Below, piece by piece: positions 1-6,464 of a stretch of 9,038 bases of DNA. The stretch is from the NCBI GenBank assembly GCA_030603265.1, contig JAUVYD010000037.1:1-9038 (forward strand), in the 5' to 3' direction. The position numbers were made by a program, and so were the translations under genes. The notes under the pieces were generated by a model. It was not told the origin of the DNA and searched no databases. It saw only the letters and a program-made list of their open reading frames with translations. The DNA comes from Dehalococcoidia bacterium (GTDB lineage: Bacteria; Chloroflexota; Dehalococcoidia; GIF9; AB-539-J10). Numbering within the stretch: position 1 is the first letter of the stretch; each line of letters starts with the position of its first letter.

Positions 1-41
1 CACGCCACTCATTATCACCATCCATGGTCGAGTCCCTTGGT

Positions 42-163
42 GTAGGGGTGGACCTCTGTGTCCGCCCGCCACGGGTTTGTGCACCGTCGGCGGTTGGCTG
101 CACCAACACCTCCACCTGCATCCATCTCCCCCACCACGGGCAGGCATGGGAGCCTGCCCCTAC
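42..163. repeat. MITE/REP-doublet-like element with inverted ends
   Basis: The stretch begins GTAGGGG (42-48) and ends CCCCTAC (157-163), which are perfect inverted ends. Each end is itself a hairpin of the same design. The left one has stem arms 46-53 and 60-67 (8 bp, one G-T pair) around a 6-nt loop. The right one has arms 138-145 and 152-159 (GGGCAGGC/GCCTGCCC, perfect) around a 6-nt loop. Reverse-complementing the right end gives a sequence that follows the left end for about 34 bases with scattered substitutions, mostly transitions. This is the architecture of REP doublets (BIMEs) or of small non-autonomous MITEs moved by a transposase elsewhere. No coding capacity is seen and no clear target-site duplication was found. 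That it is mobile is inference; the inverted structure is seen directly. Confidence 0.6.
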
Positions 164-365
164 ATTTCGCGCTTCGCGCACTCCCTGCCTTCGTGAAGTG
201 GCGCACCAACCCTGCCCTACTCTATGTAGCCTCACCGTCAGTGTGGTTATTCCGACAGGCTCCTAGCTATGCGGGACTATCCTGTGGAGCTTTCACGCCC
301 CGGCGTGCCGTCCGACAATCCTCTTCGCGAAGTTCACTCCGCGAACTACGGCTACCCCAACACGA
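164..365. other. Non-coding, palindrome-rich stretch downstream of the minus operon
   Basis: There is no credible gene here. It holds a 7-bp tandem direct repeat TTCGCGC (166-172 and 173-179), a palindrome CACGCC-cc-GGCGTG (294-307), the palindrome TTCGCGAA (324-331) and a small hairpin AGTTC/GAACT (331-335 with 343-347). Similar modules of TTCGCG, a short spacer and CTTCGYGAAG occur at about 173-198 on the plus strand and in opposite orientation at about 322-346, so the region may be a worn inverted repeat. The hairpins lie 19-72 bases beyond the stop of the last minus-strand gene and could help end transcription, but none is followed by a T-run on the minus strand, so no intrinsic terminator is called. 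Confidence 0.4.
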
Positions 366-1055
366 CTACCAGTCGGCTGCGGTGAGCCCCTGGTCGAAGA
401 GCAGTCGCCGGAGCAGGACCACATCCATCCGGGCTCCCACGGACATGTCAACGAGCACCCCTGCAGTGAGCCGCCTGGCGACGATGAAGCAGGGAATGAG
501 CGCGAGTCCCCACGTAAGGCCTTGAGGCTGGCCCGTCAGCCAACAGATGAGAGGGGCGGCCACAAATCCGAGCAGCATGCCCAGGGGCAGCGCCAGTGAC
601 AGCGGGTGCCCGGGGCTGCGACGCTCAGGGCTGGATGACGACAGCGCCACCAATCTGAGGGCCCCACCTGCGACAAAGAGTCCCACGCACAAGAGAGGAA
701 GATACGCCTGATAGATAAGCAGGAGGGTGATGAGGGCACCAGCACCCGTGCTGTTGCCCTTCTCTCCATGGCCACGCAATGGCGGCCACATCTGCCCGAC
801 TACAGCGGCTACGCCTGAGAGCGCCACCACGATAATCGGTAGCGAGAATCCGAACCCAACGAGCACGGGAAAGACACCCTTCGCGAAATCCACACTGACA
901 GCTACAACAGCCTGTAGCTTCCCAACCCTGTGCCACAAAGCGACATGGATGTCGCCGCCATCGGATGGGTCGATTCCGTTCGCCACGGCAAGAGCCACCG
1001 CGAACGGCAGCGCTCCAAGAAGATACCCTCCAACTATCAGTGCGATAGCACCCAT
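366..1055 (-). CDS. PlsY-like membrane protein (divergent glycerol-3-phosphate acyltransferase family)
   Basis: This is a hydrophobic protein of 229 residues with several predicted membrane segments (about 3-24, 47-68, 72-90, 105-136, 153-174, 180-195). PlsY enzymes use acyl-phosphate to acylate glycerol-3-phosphate, the first step of phospholipid synthesis. Similarity shows in the N-terminal G-A-L-P-F-A (14-19, PlsY GSIPFG), D56-FAKGVFPVLVG and the later G87-QMWPPLRGHGEKG (PlsY GHxWPxFxxFxGGKG). The hallmark GSGNxGATN loop is replaced here by DGGDIHVAL (32-40), the GH histidine is Gln88, and the usual C-terminal RHxxN is absent. It is therefore a degenerate or repurposed paralog, and acyltransferase activity is doubtful. 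ATG 1055 places the start just before the first membrane segment. ATG 1133 and TTG 1169 in the same frame would overlap the preceding gene, and no start has a good Shine-Dalgarno. It is the last gene of the minus operon, 37 bp after the loader gene. Confidence 0.6.
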   Translation of the reverse strand: MGAIALIVGGYLLGALPFAVALAVANGIDPSDGGDIHVALWHRVGKLQAVVAVSVDFAKGVFPVLVGFGFSLPIIVVALSGVAAVVGQMWPPLRGHGEKGNSTGAGALITLLLIYQAYLPLLCVGLFVAGGALRLVALSSSSPERRSPGHPLSLALPLGMLLGFVAAPLICWLTGQPQGLTWGLALIPCFIVARRLTAGVLVDMSVGARMDVVLLRRLLFDQGLTAADW

Positions 1056-1092
1056 TGCATTCGTGCCAGCCGGGAGCCAACCAGTGGACGCA

Positions 1093-2481
1093 CTACGGGC
1101 GTTTGTCCCCGCGCCGGCCGTACCCGTCAACATTATAGTGTGGCGCGAGCATGTTGAACACCGTGCCAAAGCGAGGGTCGGCGAAGCGCGAGCTGATGCG
1201 AGGCTCTATCTGGTCAAGCGACTGCTCGGTAGTCACGACCATTGGCAGCCGCGCGTTGTAGCGATAGTTGATGAGCTGGAACAGCTTTGACCTCGCCCAC
1301 GGGGTGCTGGACTGCTCGCCAAAATCGTCCAGAATCAGCAGTGGACTCTGCTTCACCTCTTCAAAGAACTTGCTGTACGACACCTTGCTCTCAGGTCCGA
1401 ATGCTGACCGCAGAAAATCGAGCAGGTCGGCCACAACCAGAAACAGCACAGGGCTTTCTTCTGCCAACCGGTGATTGGCGATAGCAGCGGCCAGGTGTGT
1501 CTTTCCACATCCGTTCATCCCTGCGAAGACCAACCATCCCTCAGGGTGGCGGGCAAATTCGACGGCCAGGTTGTAGGCCACCTCAAGATTCTCCTGCTCC
1601 TCCAGGGACAACTCGACACGCCTGTAGTCGAAGCTCTCGAACGTTTCCTGTCTGAGGCCTTCCGGCAAGGCCGGCACGTCAATGCCGTTGCCACGCGGCT
1701 CTCTCAGAGTGATGACGGCACAGAACTCGGTATCGAGGAACCGCTCGTTCAGCCGGGGATCAAGCTCATCAACGGCCGTGTCGGTCGTAAGCACCGTCGG
1801 CAGTTTCATGTTGTAGCGGTGATTGAGTATCTGCTCCAGCTTCAACCGCGCCCACGGGGTCGCCCCCTCCGCCCGCACGTCGTCCAGAACAAGCAGAGCG
1901 GTGTTCTTCACCCGCTCGGAAAGCTCATCATAACTCACCTCGCTGCCCGGGCTGAAAGCCCCGCGCAGGTGGTCCAGCAGATCAGCCGCACCGACGTAGA
2001 ACGCGGACTCTCCAATGGAAAGCCGTGAGTTGGCGATTGCACAGGCGATGTGTGTCTTTCCGCTTCCCACGGGCCCAACCAGGACAAGCCAGCCCTCCGG
2101 CCTGTCAGCGAAGCGCCGCGCGGCCTCGCACGCCCTCCGGTAGTGCTCCGACGCCCCCACACGTCCCCCGGAACGCAGCGTCTCGAAAGTATAGTGTGAG
2201 AGGTAGCCCAGGTTGCTGTATCGCTCCAGGAGACCCTGCTTCTCCTTGAGCAGTTCCACCGTCCGACAGCGGCAGGGAACAACCCTCGAGAAGTCAGGCG
2301 CGCCGGACGGCAGGACAGGATGTACGAAGCCGGCGCCCCGGCACACCGGGCATTGCCCCTCGTCGCCACGCGGAGGACCAGCCTCCTGATGTCCGGGCTC
2401 AGCGTTTGACAAGGTGTCCGTATCTGCCTTTGATGTACTTGTCCCGGTCAATCGGCCCAACACCTGGTCTATTCGCTCCAC
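1093..2481 (-). CDS. DnaC/DnaI-like helicase loader ATPase with two AAA+ domains in tandem
   Basis: The protein has 462 residues, against roughly 240-310 for ordinary DnaC or DnaI. An N-terminal zinc-finger-like module (C44-x2-C47 ... C70-x-C72) resembles the zinc region of DnaI-type loaders. Two ATPase domains follow. The first has Walker A G136-PVGSGKT-143 and Walker B LLVLDD 196-201. The second has Walker A G321-MNGCGKT-328 and Walker B LLILDD 381-386. Both keep the sensor-like TT (232-233, 417-418) and the PRxxxRF arginines (R243/R247, R428/R432). Residues 128-250 and 313-435 align without gaps with 64 of 123 identical (hand count), so this is an internal duplication with both sites apparently intact. 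Such proteins load the replicative helicase onto DNA; dnaB and a dnaD-type gene lie just upstream in the operon. The start is GTG, supported by AGAGGG 8 nt upstream, and lies 83 bases inside the preceding gene. It could also be a DnaA-like or IstB-like ATPase, but context favours a loader. Confidence 0.85.
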   Translation of the reverse strand: MERIDQVLGRLTGTSTSKADTDTLSNAEPGHQEAGPPRGDEGQCPVCRGAGFVHPVLPSGAPDFSRVVPCRCRTVELLKEKQGLLERYSNLGYLSHYTFETLRSGGRVGASEHYRRACEAARRFADRPEGWLVLVGPVGSGKTHIACAIANSRLSIGESAFYVGAADLLDHLRGAFSPGSEVSYDELSERVKNTALLVLDDVRAEGATPWARLKLEQILNHRYNMKLPTVLTTDTAVDELDPRLNERFLDTEFCAVITLREPRGNGIDVPALPEGLRQETFESFDYRRVELSLEEQENLEVAYNLAVEFARHPEGWLVFAGMNGCGKTHLAAAIANHRLAEESPVLFLVVADLLDFLRSAFGPESKVSYSKFFEEVKQSPLLILDDFGEQSSTPWARSKLFQLINYRYNARLPMVVTTEQSLDQIEPRISSRFADPRFGTVFNMLAPHYNVDGYGRRGDKRP

Positions 2482-3079
2482 TGTCTTTGCCCTCTGTTGT
2501 CCAGCGCTCCAGTATGCGACAGATGTACTTCCAGTTCAGCTTACGCATGCGCACAGCTTCACGGAAGGCTTCCTCGATCCATCCGGCAGGATAGGTCTGC
2601 TGCGCGTCCTTCAACTCCTCCGCAATCATCGGACTGACAATGCCGACATTCTGCTCATACAGCTCAAAGATATTCTGCACCGGAACTGAGTCGACAGCAG
2701 TGCCTCCGGATGCCAATCGAGCCTTGAATTCCTCGATGGCCACGATATCAGCCTCGATATTGGCGAAGTAGACCTCCGTATCCTGTCCCTCCAGAGGGAT
2801 GACGAGCCTCAGAATCACTCCCCTCTGCACTGCAGCGTCCAGTCCTTGCGCACACGCTTCCCCGGCTATCCCGAGGATGGAGGCCGCTCTCAGTTCCAAC
2901 TCCGCCCGGGTGGCATATGCCGGATACTCGCGCGCACGGCTCAAGAGGTAGAACGTCAGCAGGGTAACCTTCAACTCCAGCGGGTCCTCGACCTGGCGCA
3001 TGAGCTGGCTGACGTACGAACCTGGAACCAGGGTGAACCCACCCGGCTGCGCCGCTGAGTACGGAACCCGACCCGGCAT
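2399..3079 (-). CDS. DnaD-domain primosome / replication initiation protein
   Basis: The protein has 226 residues. The C-terminal half carries a DnaD domain (DnaB_2 family) at about 137-195: a YEQNVGIVSP start (141-150), a middle helix with AFREAVRMRKLNW (171-183) and the closing YICRILERW (185-193), which matches the YxxxIxxxW signature of that family. The N-terminal half (about 20-110) looks like a winged-helix region with a helix-rich TFYLLSRAREYP stretch, as in DnaD proteins. The last 16 residues form a basic tail (DRDKYIKG...VKR). In Firmicutes DnaD helps recruit the helicase and its loader to the origin; the dnaB gene upstream and the loader-like gene downstream suit the same role. ATG 3079 is chosen because it lies 16 bp after the dnaB stop with AGGTGG 12 nt upstream. 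The frame stays open to 3208, but that part would overlap dnaB. The 3' end overlaps the next gene by 83 bases. Confidence 0.85.
   Translation of the reverse strand: MPGRVPYSAAQPGGFTLVPGSYVSQLMRQVEDPLELKVTLLTFYLLSRAREYPAYATRAELELRAASILGIAGEACAQGLDAAVQRGVILRLVIPLEGQDTEVYFANIEADIVAIEEFKARLASGGTAVDSVPVQNIFELYEQNVGIVSPMIAEELKDAQQTYPAGWIEEAFREAVRMRKLNWKYICRILERWTTEGKDSGANRPGVGPIDRDKYIKGRYGHLVKR
2490..2495 (-). promoter_or_regulatory. Shine-Dalgarno for the tandem-ATPase gene
   Basis: AGAGGG on the minus strand sits 8 nt before the GTG at 2481. It lies inside the end of the dnaD-like gene and decides the start: the only alternatives before the zinc motif are GTG/TTG codons without comparable sites. 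It implies the two genes are translationally coupled. Confidence 0.6.
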
Positions 3080-3095
3080 ATTACTATGACCCCAC

Positions 3096-4481
3096 CTAGA
3101 TGAGCGGGGCGGCAGTCGTCCCCTGCTCCAGGCTGTCGAAGCGAACCGAACGGTCAACAAAGCGAAGCTTAATCTGCCCGAGTGGGCCGTTCCGGTGCTT
3201 GGCAACAATGATATCGGCGATGCCTTTCGGATACGGCTCGCCCATTATGTCATGTAGTCTGTTCCACTCCTCTTCCATGACGTACTTGTCCTCCCGGTAT
3301 ATGAACACGACTATGTCTGCGTCCTGCTCGATTGTACCTGATTCCCTCAGGTCTGCAAGCTGTGGCAGATGCGATGTGCGCCACTCCACCGCCCTGCTGA
3401 GCTGGGACACGGCGATGACAGGCACATCAAGCTCGCGCGCAAGCAACTTCAGCGAACGAGTAATCTGGCTGAGTTCCTGCACGCGCGTTTCCTTCCTGCC
3501 CTCACCCTGGATGAGCTGGAGGTAGTCGACAATGACCAGGTCCAGCTGTCGCTCAAAAGCCAGGCGCTTCGCCTTGCTCCTGATTGTCATCGTACCGGCC
3601 TGTGGAGTGTCGTCCACGAAGATCGCGGCTTCAGACAGGCTCCCCGCAGCTTCCATCACCTTCCGCTCTTCCACCTCGAAGAACTTGCCCAGCCGGACTT
3701 GCCAAAAATCGACGTCCGCCTGCGCGGCAAGCATCCGCTGCACGACAGACTCGGCCGACATCTCGAGGCTGAACAGCGCAACACAGGCCTTCTGCTGCAC
3801 AGCAGCGCGACGGGCGATATCGAGCGCAAGCGTGGTCTTACCAATGCTCGGCCTGGCCGCGAGTACGATCAGGTCAGACCGCTGCAGCCCTCCAAGCAGC
3901 CCGTCAAGGCCGGCGTAGCCCGTCCTGACAGGGGGACTACCACCGACGCTGTCGTCGTCAGTACGTCCCGCCTGGTCGAAGTACCTGCCGAGCACGTCCC
4001 GGATTGACACGAAGTCGCGGGAGTTCTCACGCATCCGCACCTGGAACAGGGCATCCTCGGCCTGGCTGAGACTGACATCGATATCCGGCCCCGACTCGTA
4101 GCCAATCGCCGCAATCCGTGCGCCTGCCATGATGAGCTTGCGCATGACGGACATCCGTTCCACGATGTTGCCATAGTATTCGGCGTGGAGCGAAGTAGGC
4201 ACTGCTCCAATGAGATGGCTGAGATAGGCGGCCCCTCCCACGCGCTCCAGGAGGTCCAGCCGCATTAGCTCGTGTGCAACGGTAATCTGGTTGATGGCTT
4301 CACTGCGCTGGTACAGCGCCAGACACGCGTCGTAGATATCCCGGTGCATCCCGTCGAAGAAATCGACGCCCTTGAGGGTGCTGACGACCTTCAGAATGGC
4401 ATCGGGGTCGATGAGCAGAGAGCCGAGAAGTGCCTCCTCAGCTTCGATGTCGTGTGGCAGGAGCTTCTCCTGGTCCACCAT
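3096..4481 (-). CDS. dnaB: Replicative DNA helicase DnaB
   Basis: The protein has 461 residues, normal for bacterial DnaB, the hexameric 5'-3' helicase that unwinds DNA at the fork. The N-terminal helical primase-interacting domain is at about 8-110 (HDIEAEEALLGSLL, later GGAAYLSHL). The RecA-like ATPase domain fills about 185-450: Walker A ARPSIGKT (209-216), catalytic Glu240 in FSLEMS, Walker B LVIVDYLQL (315-323), VSQLSR (358-363), LRESGTIEQDAD (378-389) and the arginine-finger region AKHRNGP (427-433). All key residues are in place and no intein interrupts it. The Walker A begins A-R-P-S rather than the more usual G-R-P-S, a mild variation. The ATG lies 9 bp after the rplI stop. It is followed 16 bp later by the dnaD-like gene, so helicase and probable loading factors are co-transcribed. 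Confidence 0.97.
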   Translation of the reverse strand: MVDQEKLLPHDIEAEEALLGSLLIDPDAILKVVSTLKGVDFFDGMHRDIYDACLALYQRSEAINQITVAHELMRLDLLERVGGAAYLSHLIGAVPTSLHAEYYGNIVERMSVMRKLIMAGARIAAIGYESGPDIDVSLSQAEDALFQVRMRENSRDFVSIRDVLGRYFDQAGRTDDDSVGGSPPVRTGYAGLDGLLGGLQRSDLIVLAARPSIGKTTLALDIARRAAVQQKACVALFSLEMSAESVVQRMLAAQADVDFWQVRLGKFFEVEERKVMEAAGSLSEAAIFVDDTPQAGTMTIRSKAKRLAFERQLDLVIVDYLQLIQGEGRKETRVQELSQITRSLKLLARELDVPVIAVSQLSRAVEWRTSHLPQLADLRESGTIEQDADIVVFIYREDKYVMEEEWNRLHDIMGEPYPKGIADIIVAKHRNGPLGQIKLRFVDRSVRFDSLEQGTTAAPLI

Positions 4482-4490
4482 CCCTGTCGC

Positions 4491-4952
4491 CTACGACTCG
4501 TCATCCGATTCCGGTTCGATGACGACCGTCACCATCGCCTCTGCTTTGCCGGAGAGCTTGATCCTGACGTCGTGACTGCCCGCCTCCCGCAGCGGGCGGT
4601 CCAGTGCAACATGCTTCTTGTCTATGGGAGTATCGACAAGCTTGCTCAATTCCTCAGCAATATGCGCGCCTGTAATCGAGCCGAACAGCTTGTTTTCAGT
4701 TCCCACGCGCGCCTTGAGAACAATCTGCTGTCCCTCAATACGTGCGGCGAGTATCTCGGCCTTGTGCGCCAGTTCCTGCTTGCGTTCCAACTCCTGTCGG
4801 ATACGAGACTCGGCTTGTTTCAGGGCATTCGGAGTAGCCTCGATCGCAAGCCCCCGGGGCATCAGGTAGTTCCTCGCGTAGCCGCGTGCAACCTCGCGGG
4901 TCTCACCGACTTCGCCGGAACCGAATACGTCCTTCAGAAAGATGACCTTCAT
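4491..4952 (-). CDS. rplI: 50S ribosomal protein L9
   Basis: The protein has 153 residues, the usual size for L9, which binds 23S rRNA near the L1 stalk and restrains mRNA slippage. The N-terminal domain opens MKVIFLKDV and carries the L9 signature at about 11-36: G11, G13, V21, G24-YARNYL-30, G34 and A36. A long charged connecting helix follows (about 41-75), then the C-terminal domain with LFGSIT (89-94). The acidic C-terminus ends ESDDES. Its ATG overlaps the trxB stop codon (ATGA), and dnaB follows after 9 bp. The rplI-dnaB pairing is common in bacteria. Confidence 0.97.
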   Translation of the reverse strand: MKVIFLKDVFGSGEVGETREVARGYARNYLMPRGLAIEATPNALKQAESRIRQELERKQELAHKAEILAARIEGQQIVLKARVGTENKLFGSITGAHIAEELSKLVDTPIDKKHVALDRPLREAGSHDVRIKLSGKAEAMVTVVIEPESDDES

Positions 4953-5881
4953 AGTGAGCTGATATACCTCCTTGCCGAAAGCGCGGCGGTCGCCCCATCG
5001 CCCGCGGCGGTTATGACCTGTCGCGCCGAATTGTGGCGCACGTCTCCCGCGGCGAACACGCCCGCGATGTCTGTCTCCATCTGTTCATTGATGATGATAC
5101 ACCCGGCTTCGTCGAGAGCGATCACCCCGTTCAGGAAGCCGGTCGACGGCACAGAACCCACCGCCACAAACACACCCTCCACCGGGAACTCAGAGAGTTT
5201 ACCACTCTTTGTGTCCTTCAGACGCACGGAACTGACCCCGGGCTGCCCGAGCACCTCTTCGACAACCGCGTTCCACAGGAAAGCAACTTTCGGGTTGTTC
5301 CCGGCTTTCTCCTGCAGAGCTCTGCTCGCGCGCAATTCATCCCTGCGGTGAATCACGGTCACCTGACTGGCAAACGTCGTCAACTCGAGCGCGTCGGTAA
5401 TCGCAGTGTCGCCACCACCAATCACAGCAACCTTCTTTCCACGGTAGAAGGGACCGTCGCAGGTGGCACAGTAGGAGACCCCCCTGCCGGTCAGCTCTGC
5501 CTCTCCGGGCACACCCAACATGCGGTAGCGAGCACCGGTAGCCACAATCACAGCCTCGGCGATGACGTCTTCCTCCGAGGTCTTCACCACATGGTGCCCT
5601 CCACTGCCCTGCGTAGCCGGCACAAGCGAGGAGACCTCGGCCGTCAGCGTCTCGGCGCCCGCTTGCTCCGCCTGGCTGTGCATGTACTGCCCGAGTTCGA
5701 TTCCGGAGATGCCTTCGACGAAACCGGGGTAGTTGTCCACACGTGGAGCATTGGCAATCTGCCCGCCGGGAAAAGCCATCTCAATGATGATTGTGCTCAA
5801 ACCCGAGCGAGCAGCGTAGAGTCCCGCAGCCAGACCGGCCGGACCTGCTCCGATGACGACGACCTGGCAACTCTTGCTCAT
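4949..5881 (-). CDS. trxB: Thioredoxin reductase (NADPH-type)
   Basis: The protein has 310 residues, typical of low-molecular-weight TrxB. This FAD enzyme passes electrons from NADPH to thioredoxin in the cytoplasm. The FAD-binding Rossmann motif GAGPAG is at 11-16, with GGQI at 39-42. The redox-active pair C138-A-T-C141 is present. The NADPH domain has GGGDTA (155-160) and HRRDELRAS (178-186), the basic stretch that binds the NADP 2'-phosphate, which argues against an NADH or ferredoxin-dependent variant. The FAD-binding tail GVFAAGDVR (274-282) and RQVITAAGDGA (287-297) complete the fold. ATG 5881 is chosen because MSKSCQVVVIGAG matches the family N-terminus. An in-frame TTG at 5890 would add MAD but lies in the predicted -10 box. 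It is the first gene of the minus operon and is divergent from the DUF177 gene. Confidence 0.96.
   Translation of the reverse strand: MSKSCQVVVIGAGPAGLAAGLYAARSGLSTIIIEMAFPGGQIANAPRVDNYPGFVEGISGIELGQYMHSQAEQAGAETLTAEVSSLVPATQGSGGHHVVKTSEEDVIAEAVIVATGARYRMLGVPGEAELTGRGVSYCATCDGPFYRGKKVAVIGGGDTAITDALELTTFASQVTVIHRRDELRASRALQEKAGNNPKVAFLWNAVVEEVLGQPGVSSVRLKDTKSGKLSEFPVEGVFVAVGSVPSTGFLNGVIALDEAGCIIINEQMETDIAGVFAAGDVRHNSARQVITAAGDGATAALSARRYISSL
4966..4973 (-). promoter_or_regulatory. Strong Shine-Dalgarno for rplI, long spacing
   Basis: AAGGAGGT on the minus strand matches the anti-Shine-Dalgarno very well. It sits 13 nt before the rplI ATG, longer than the usual 5-10. It lies within the last codons of trxB, so termination on trxB and start on rplI happen at nearly the same place (ATGA overlap). 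The L9 signature begins right at the chosen ATG, so the start itself is not in doubt. Confidence 0.6.
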
Positions 5882-5889
5882 GTCCGCCA

Positions 5890-5918
5890 ATTTTAGCAGA
5901 TTGCCCTCTGCTTTTCAT
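5890..5918 (-). promoter_or_regulatory. Candidate promoter for the trxB operon
   Basis: On the minus strand, TAAAAT (5895-5890) resembles a -10 box (5 of 6) preceded by TGC, and ATGAAA (5918-5913) resembles a -35 box (4 of 6) at 17-bp spacing. The predicted transcription start would lie only a few bases before ATG 5881, so the trxB message would be nearly leaderless. It is the best sigma-70-like match seen in the divergent region. It is pattern matching only. Confidence 0.4.
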
Positions 5919-5953
5919 TTGGCCGCGGCACGTACGGGACAGCGCCTTCACGT

Positions 5954-5983
5954 TTGCCTGCAACGCTACGCATGTTGTACATT
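5954..5983 (+). promoter_or_regulatory. Weak candidate promoter for the DUF177-rpmF-fabD series
   Basis: TTGCCT (5954-5959) and TACATT (5978-5983) with 18-bp spacing each match sigma-70 consensus boxes at four of six positions. They precede the ATG at 5997 by 13 bp, implying a very short leader. The match is weak. A promoter is expected here because the genes on either side diverge, but this exact site is uncertain. Confidence 0.25.
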
Positions 5984-5996
5984 TCCTGGCAGAACG

Positions 5997-6464
5997 ATGC
6001 TGACGCCCGACTCCCTCGCCGGAAACCCGATACAGGCTCTCTTCAACGTGAGCGCCCTGCTCCAGCAGCCCGTTGGCAGCAGCGTTACGTGCCGCATTGA
6101 CAGTATCCTTGCCGAAGGCCAATCATCCCTCGTGACTGGAAGCGTCAACCTCACTCACACAGGCCGCGGTATCGCATTGACCGGCGAAGGCGAGGCAAAC
6201 GTCGTCATGGAATGCACCCGTTGTCTCCGCCAGTTCGGCGCACAGGTGCACTTCACGATTGAAGAGCAGGTTCATCCCGACCCACGCTACGCCCACCGCA
6301 GGGGCGCCGACGGCTTCGAGGAAGACGGCGAAGTGCGAATAGGTCCCGACAACTCGCTTGACTTAGGAGAGATTATCCGCCAACATATCGTGTTGCACTT
6401 GCCCATGAGACCATTGTGCCGGGCCGATTGTCCGGGCATACGGGAGATAGATTTAGATGGCTGA
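5997..6464 (+). CDS. DUF177 / YceD family protein
   Basis: The protein has 155 residues and belongs to the YceD/DUF177 family, usually encoded just before rpmF as here. In E. coli and plants, family members affect 23S rRNA accumulation or processing; the biochemical role is not settled. Visible family marks are NVSALLQQPVGS near the start (17-28), the first cysteine pair C73-TR-C76, an acidic middle (D105 to E112), and the C-terminal C141-RAD-C145-PG. The four cysteines could bind a metal; that is inference. The frame is open upstream to 5853, but that part runs back into trxB and looks unlike the family, so ATG 5997 is preferred despite a weak ribosome site. The stop overlaps the rpmF start by 8 bases, so the two are probably translationally coupled. 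Confidence 0.85.
   Translation: MLTPDSLAGNPIQALFNVSALLQQPVGSSVTCRIDSILAEGQSSLVTGSVNLTHTGRGIALTGEGEANVVMECTRCLRQFGAQVHFTIEEQVHPDPRYAHRRGADGFEEDGEVRIGPDNSLDLGEIIRQHIVLHLPMRPLCRADCPGIREIDLDG

Noticed and set aside
58..525. Plus-strand open frame of 155 codons across the left non-coding region
   Set aside because: It crosses the inverted-repeat element and runs antisense into the PlsY-like gene. The protein is low-complexity, rich in Arg, Ser and Pro, with no recognisable domain.
727..1290. Plus-strand frame antisense to the PlsY-like and loader genes
   Set aside because: It lies opposite well-supported genes and has no domain or ribosome site, so it is a shadow frame in GC-rich DNA.
1093..2481. 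Suspicion that the doubled ATPase is an assembly duplication or two fused genes from a lost stop
   Set aside because: The two halves share only about half their residues, so it is not an assembly copy. The frame is continuous, the linker (about 261-312) carries its own repeated lead-in, and there is no internal ATG with a ribosome site at the junction.
3080..3208. Upstream extension of the dnaD-like gene into dnaB
   Set aside because: The added residues are a shadow of the dnaB 3' end, while ATG 3079 has a ribosome site and a normal 16-bp gap.
4272..5351. Long plus-strand frame (359 codons) opposite dnaB, rplI and trxB
   Set aside because: The minus strand here has three unmistakable genes with catalytic motifs. 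The plus-strand product has no recognisable features.
5033..5896. Plus-strand frame (287 codons) opposite trxB
   Set aside because: It is a mirror of trxB codon structure, with no family match by eye.
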